A stretch of DNA of 64,000 nucleotides from Cyclina sinensis (Eukaryota; Mollusca; Bivalvia; Venerida; Veneridae): positions 19,125,530-19,189,529 of the forward strand of contig JAAONU010000016.1 in assembly GCA_012932295.1 (NCBI GenBank), read 5' to 3'. The translations under genes and the position numbers were made by a program. Each line of letters begins with the position of its first letter. Position 1 is the stretch's first letter. The notes under the pieces are model-generated. The model was not told where the DNA came from, made no database searches, and saw only the letters and a program-made list of their open reading frames with translations. Below are positions 62,611-64,000 of the stretch, one piece after another.

Positions 62611-63050
62611 AGTTTAAACTAATAAGATTTTTCTAGCTATTCCTGTAATTCTCTGTGTAAAACAAGTGCCCCTTGGGAAGAGCCAAAATGACGCTAGGCA
62701 GTTAAATAAATACATAATTTTTGTCAGGGTCCACAAGATAATGCTTTATAGCAAAAAATTGAAAGTTCTAGGCCTTGTGGTTTCAGATAAAAATATTTTT
62801 GCCACAATATATCTCTATATAAAACAAGTTAAGTCCAGGGTAGGGCCAATACTGATCCTAAATATCTCGATATAAAACAAGTGACCCCCTTTGTGGGATC
62901 AGTTACCAATAATATCCTCAGGTGTATGCATAAAGCATGATCAAGATCAACTAGACAATGCTACATGCCAAAAATGAAAACTCTTGGCCTTGTATTTTCA
63001 GACAAAAAGATTCTATAAGACTTTCATAAGTATCTATTATGTAAAACAAG
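62611..63050. other. Intergenic DNA with diverged short repeats
   Basis: Phrases such as TATGTAAAACAAGTGAC recur near 62655, 62875 and 63035, suggesting an old, weak tandem repeat of about 200 bp around the SINE. Confidence 0.4.
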
Positions 63051-63336
63051 TGACTTCCAGGGGCGGATCCAGGATTTCAGGTTGAGGGGGTGCAAAATGT
63101 TTGGCCCAATTTGTGTCGGTTTTCTACCTCATTTCAACAGTTGTGTTTATGCTAGAGTATACTGATTTGGCAATATCACATGGGCCTCTGATTATTCAAT
63201 CCAGTTTTGAACAATAAAGTATACATTAAGTAAAGACATATTCAAAATAGACCTACAATAACACCTTTGGCCCAGGAATTTTAGGGGGGCTGTGCCCCCA
63301 GGTGCATCCCCCTACCCCCCTGGATCTGCTAGTGAC
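63051..63336. mobile_element. MITE with GGGGCGGATCCAGG termini
   Basis: The left end TTCCAGGGGCGGATCCAGG and the right end CCCCCTGGATCTGCTAGTGAC are imperfect inverted repeats about 285 bp apart. TIRs of this type recur in many invertebrate genomes (recollection). There is no ORF. Confidence 0.6.
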
Positions 63337-63669
63337 TACTCCATGCACTTGGGTGGAATCAATAATAATTGCATGATTATGGCATGATTTTTGCAATTTT
63401 GTAAAGGTCGCAGAATAGACAATGCAACATACTGAATTTCAGGGCTCAGGGCTATGTAGTTTCAGAAAATGAATCAGACAATATGATTAAAGTTTTTCCT
63501 GCTAGTTGCCATAGCAACCAGTGTTCTTTATATAATGGATTTTATTTAGCAATCTTGAAGTGCTTCATGAACTAATTACCACACCAAGTTTTAGCAAGGC
63601 TATGCAGGAGTATAGGAGAAAAAGATGAAAAAGAAAAAGACTGAAAAAGCATCATGTTCCCAGATGAGC

Positions 63670-63883
63670 TTAACCCTGAACCTGCTGAATTTTTGTAATG
63701 GATTTGCCCAGCTTTGAATTTGGAACAGTCCATTCAAAGTTTAAGGGATTTCAATATCAAAATACAAAAATTGAGCTACCAACAGTATAGAGCCTGGTCA
63801 GACTGCACGGATGTGCAGGCTGGCCTGGCTCTATACTGGTTGCAAAGGCTAATCAATTTCGGTTCCAGCAGGTTAAGGGTTAA
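63670..63883. mobile_element. MITE family A, copy 3
   Basis: Bounded by TTAACCCTGAACCTGCTG and CAGCAGGTTAAGGGTTAA, giving the cleanest terminal inverted repeats of the three copies. The interior matches copy 2 along its whole length. The ORF over it is not a gene. Confidence 0.85.
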
Positions 63884-64000
63884 AGTATTTTTGAAAATAT
63901 TCTATGTTATGCATGTAGGTTGATCTTCATTGTACAATCAAACTAGACTGAGCTATGCAATTCAATTTCTTTTTGCTTATTTTCTTATGTATAGAACTAT

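Overview
The window is animal nuclear DNA: AT-rich, with long introns, GT-AG splicing and many repeats. The dispersed repeats, with GGAC/GACA tails and phrases such as AAAGGGCCATAATTCTG and GACCTTGACCTTGAG, are of a kind I associate with bivalve molluscs (inference; no species marker is present).

One complete gene is readable. It is LMF1 (lipase maturation factor 1), on the minus strand from 21255 to 3144, in ten exons with consistent phases, encoding about 584 aa. Its introns hold a pogo-like TIR element, GGAC-tailed elements with internal tandem copies, a 36-bp minisatellite, a MITE, and a 51-bp minisatellite built from the 3' splice site of exon 5 itself.

Upstream of LMF1, an array of about 11.4 kb (21845-33220) holds roughly 170 units of about 66 bp. 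Nearly every unit carries the palindrome TGACGTCA (a CRE/ATF site) inside a larger imperfect palindrome. After it comes an A/C-rich 51-bp minisatellite (33790-37310), then three spliced exons of an unrecognised minus-strand gene (38524-39828).

The right half has no intact gene. It holds a decayed coding relic (about 44.0-44.8 kb), a 28-bp minisatellite of perfect short hairpins (46.65-47.04 kb), and a composite mobile element (about 50.2-58.5 kb). One ancestral frame of that element encoded a C2H2 zinc finger, a basic proline/alanine-rich linker, a tyrosine-recombinase-like domain and a KMT5A-like SET methyltransferase domain. It is broken by stops and frameshifts and is followed by 180-bp tandem repeats and direct repeats shared with its left side. 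The remainder contains a non-LTR reverse transcriptase fragment, two tRNA-derived SINEs and MITEs.

The main candidates for something new are the recombinase-SET element, the CRE array next to the LMF1 promoter, and the splice-acceptor minisatellite inside LMF1.
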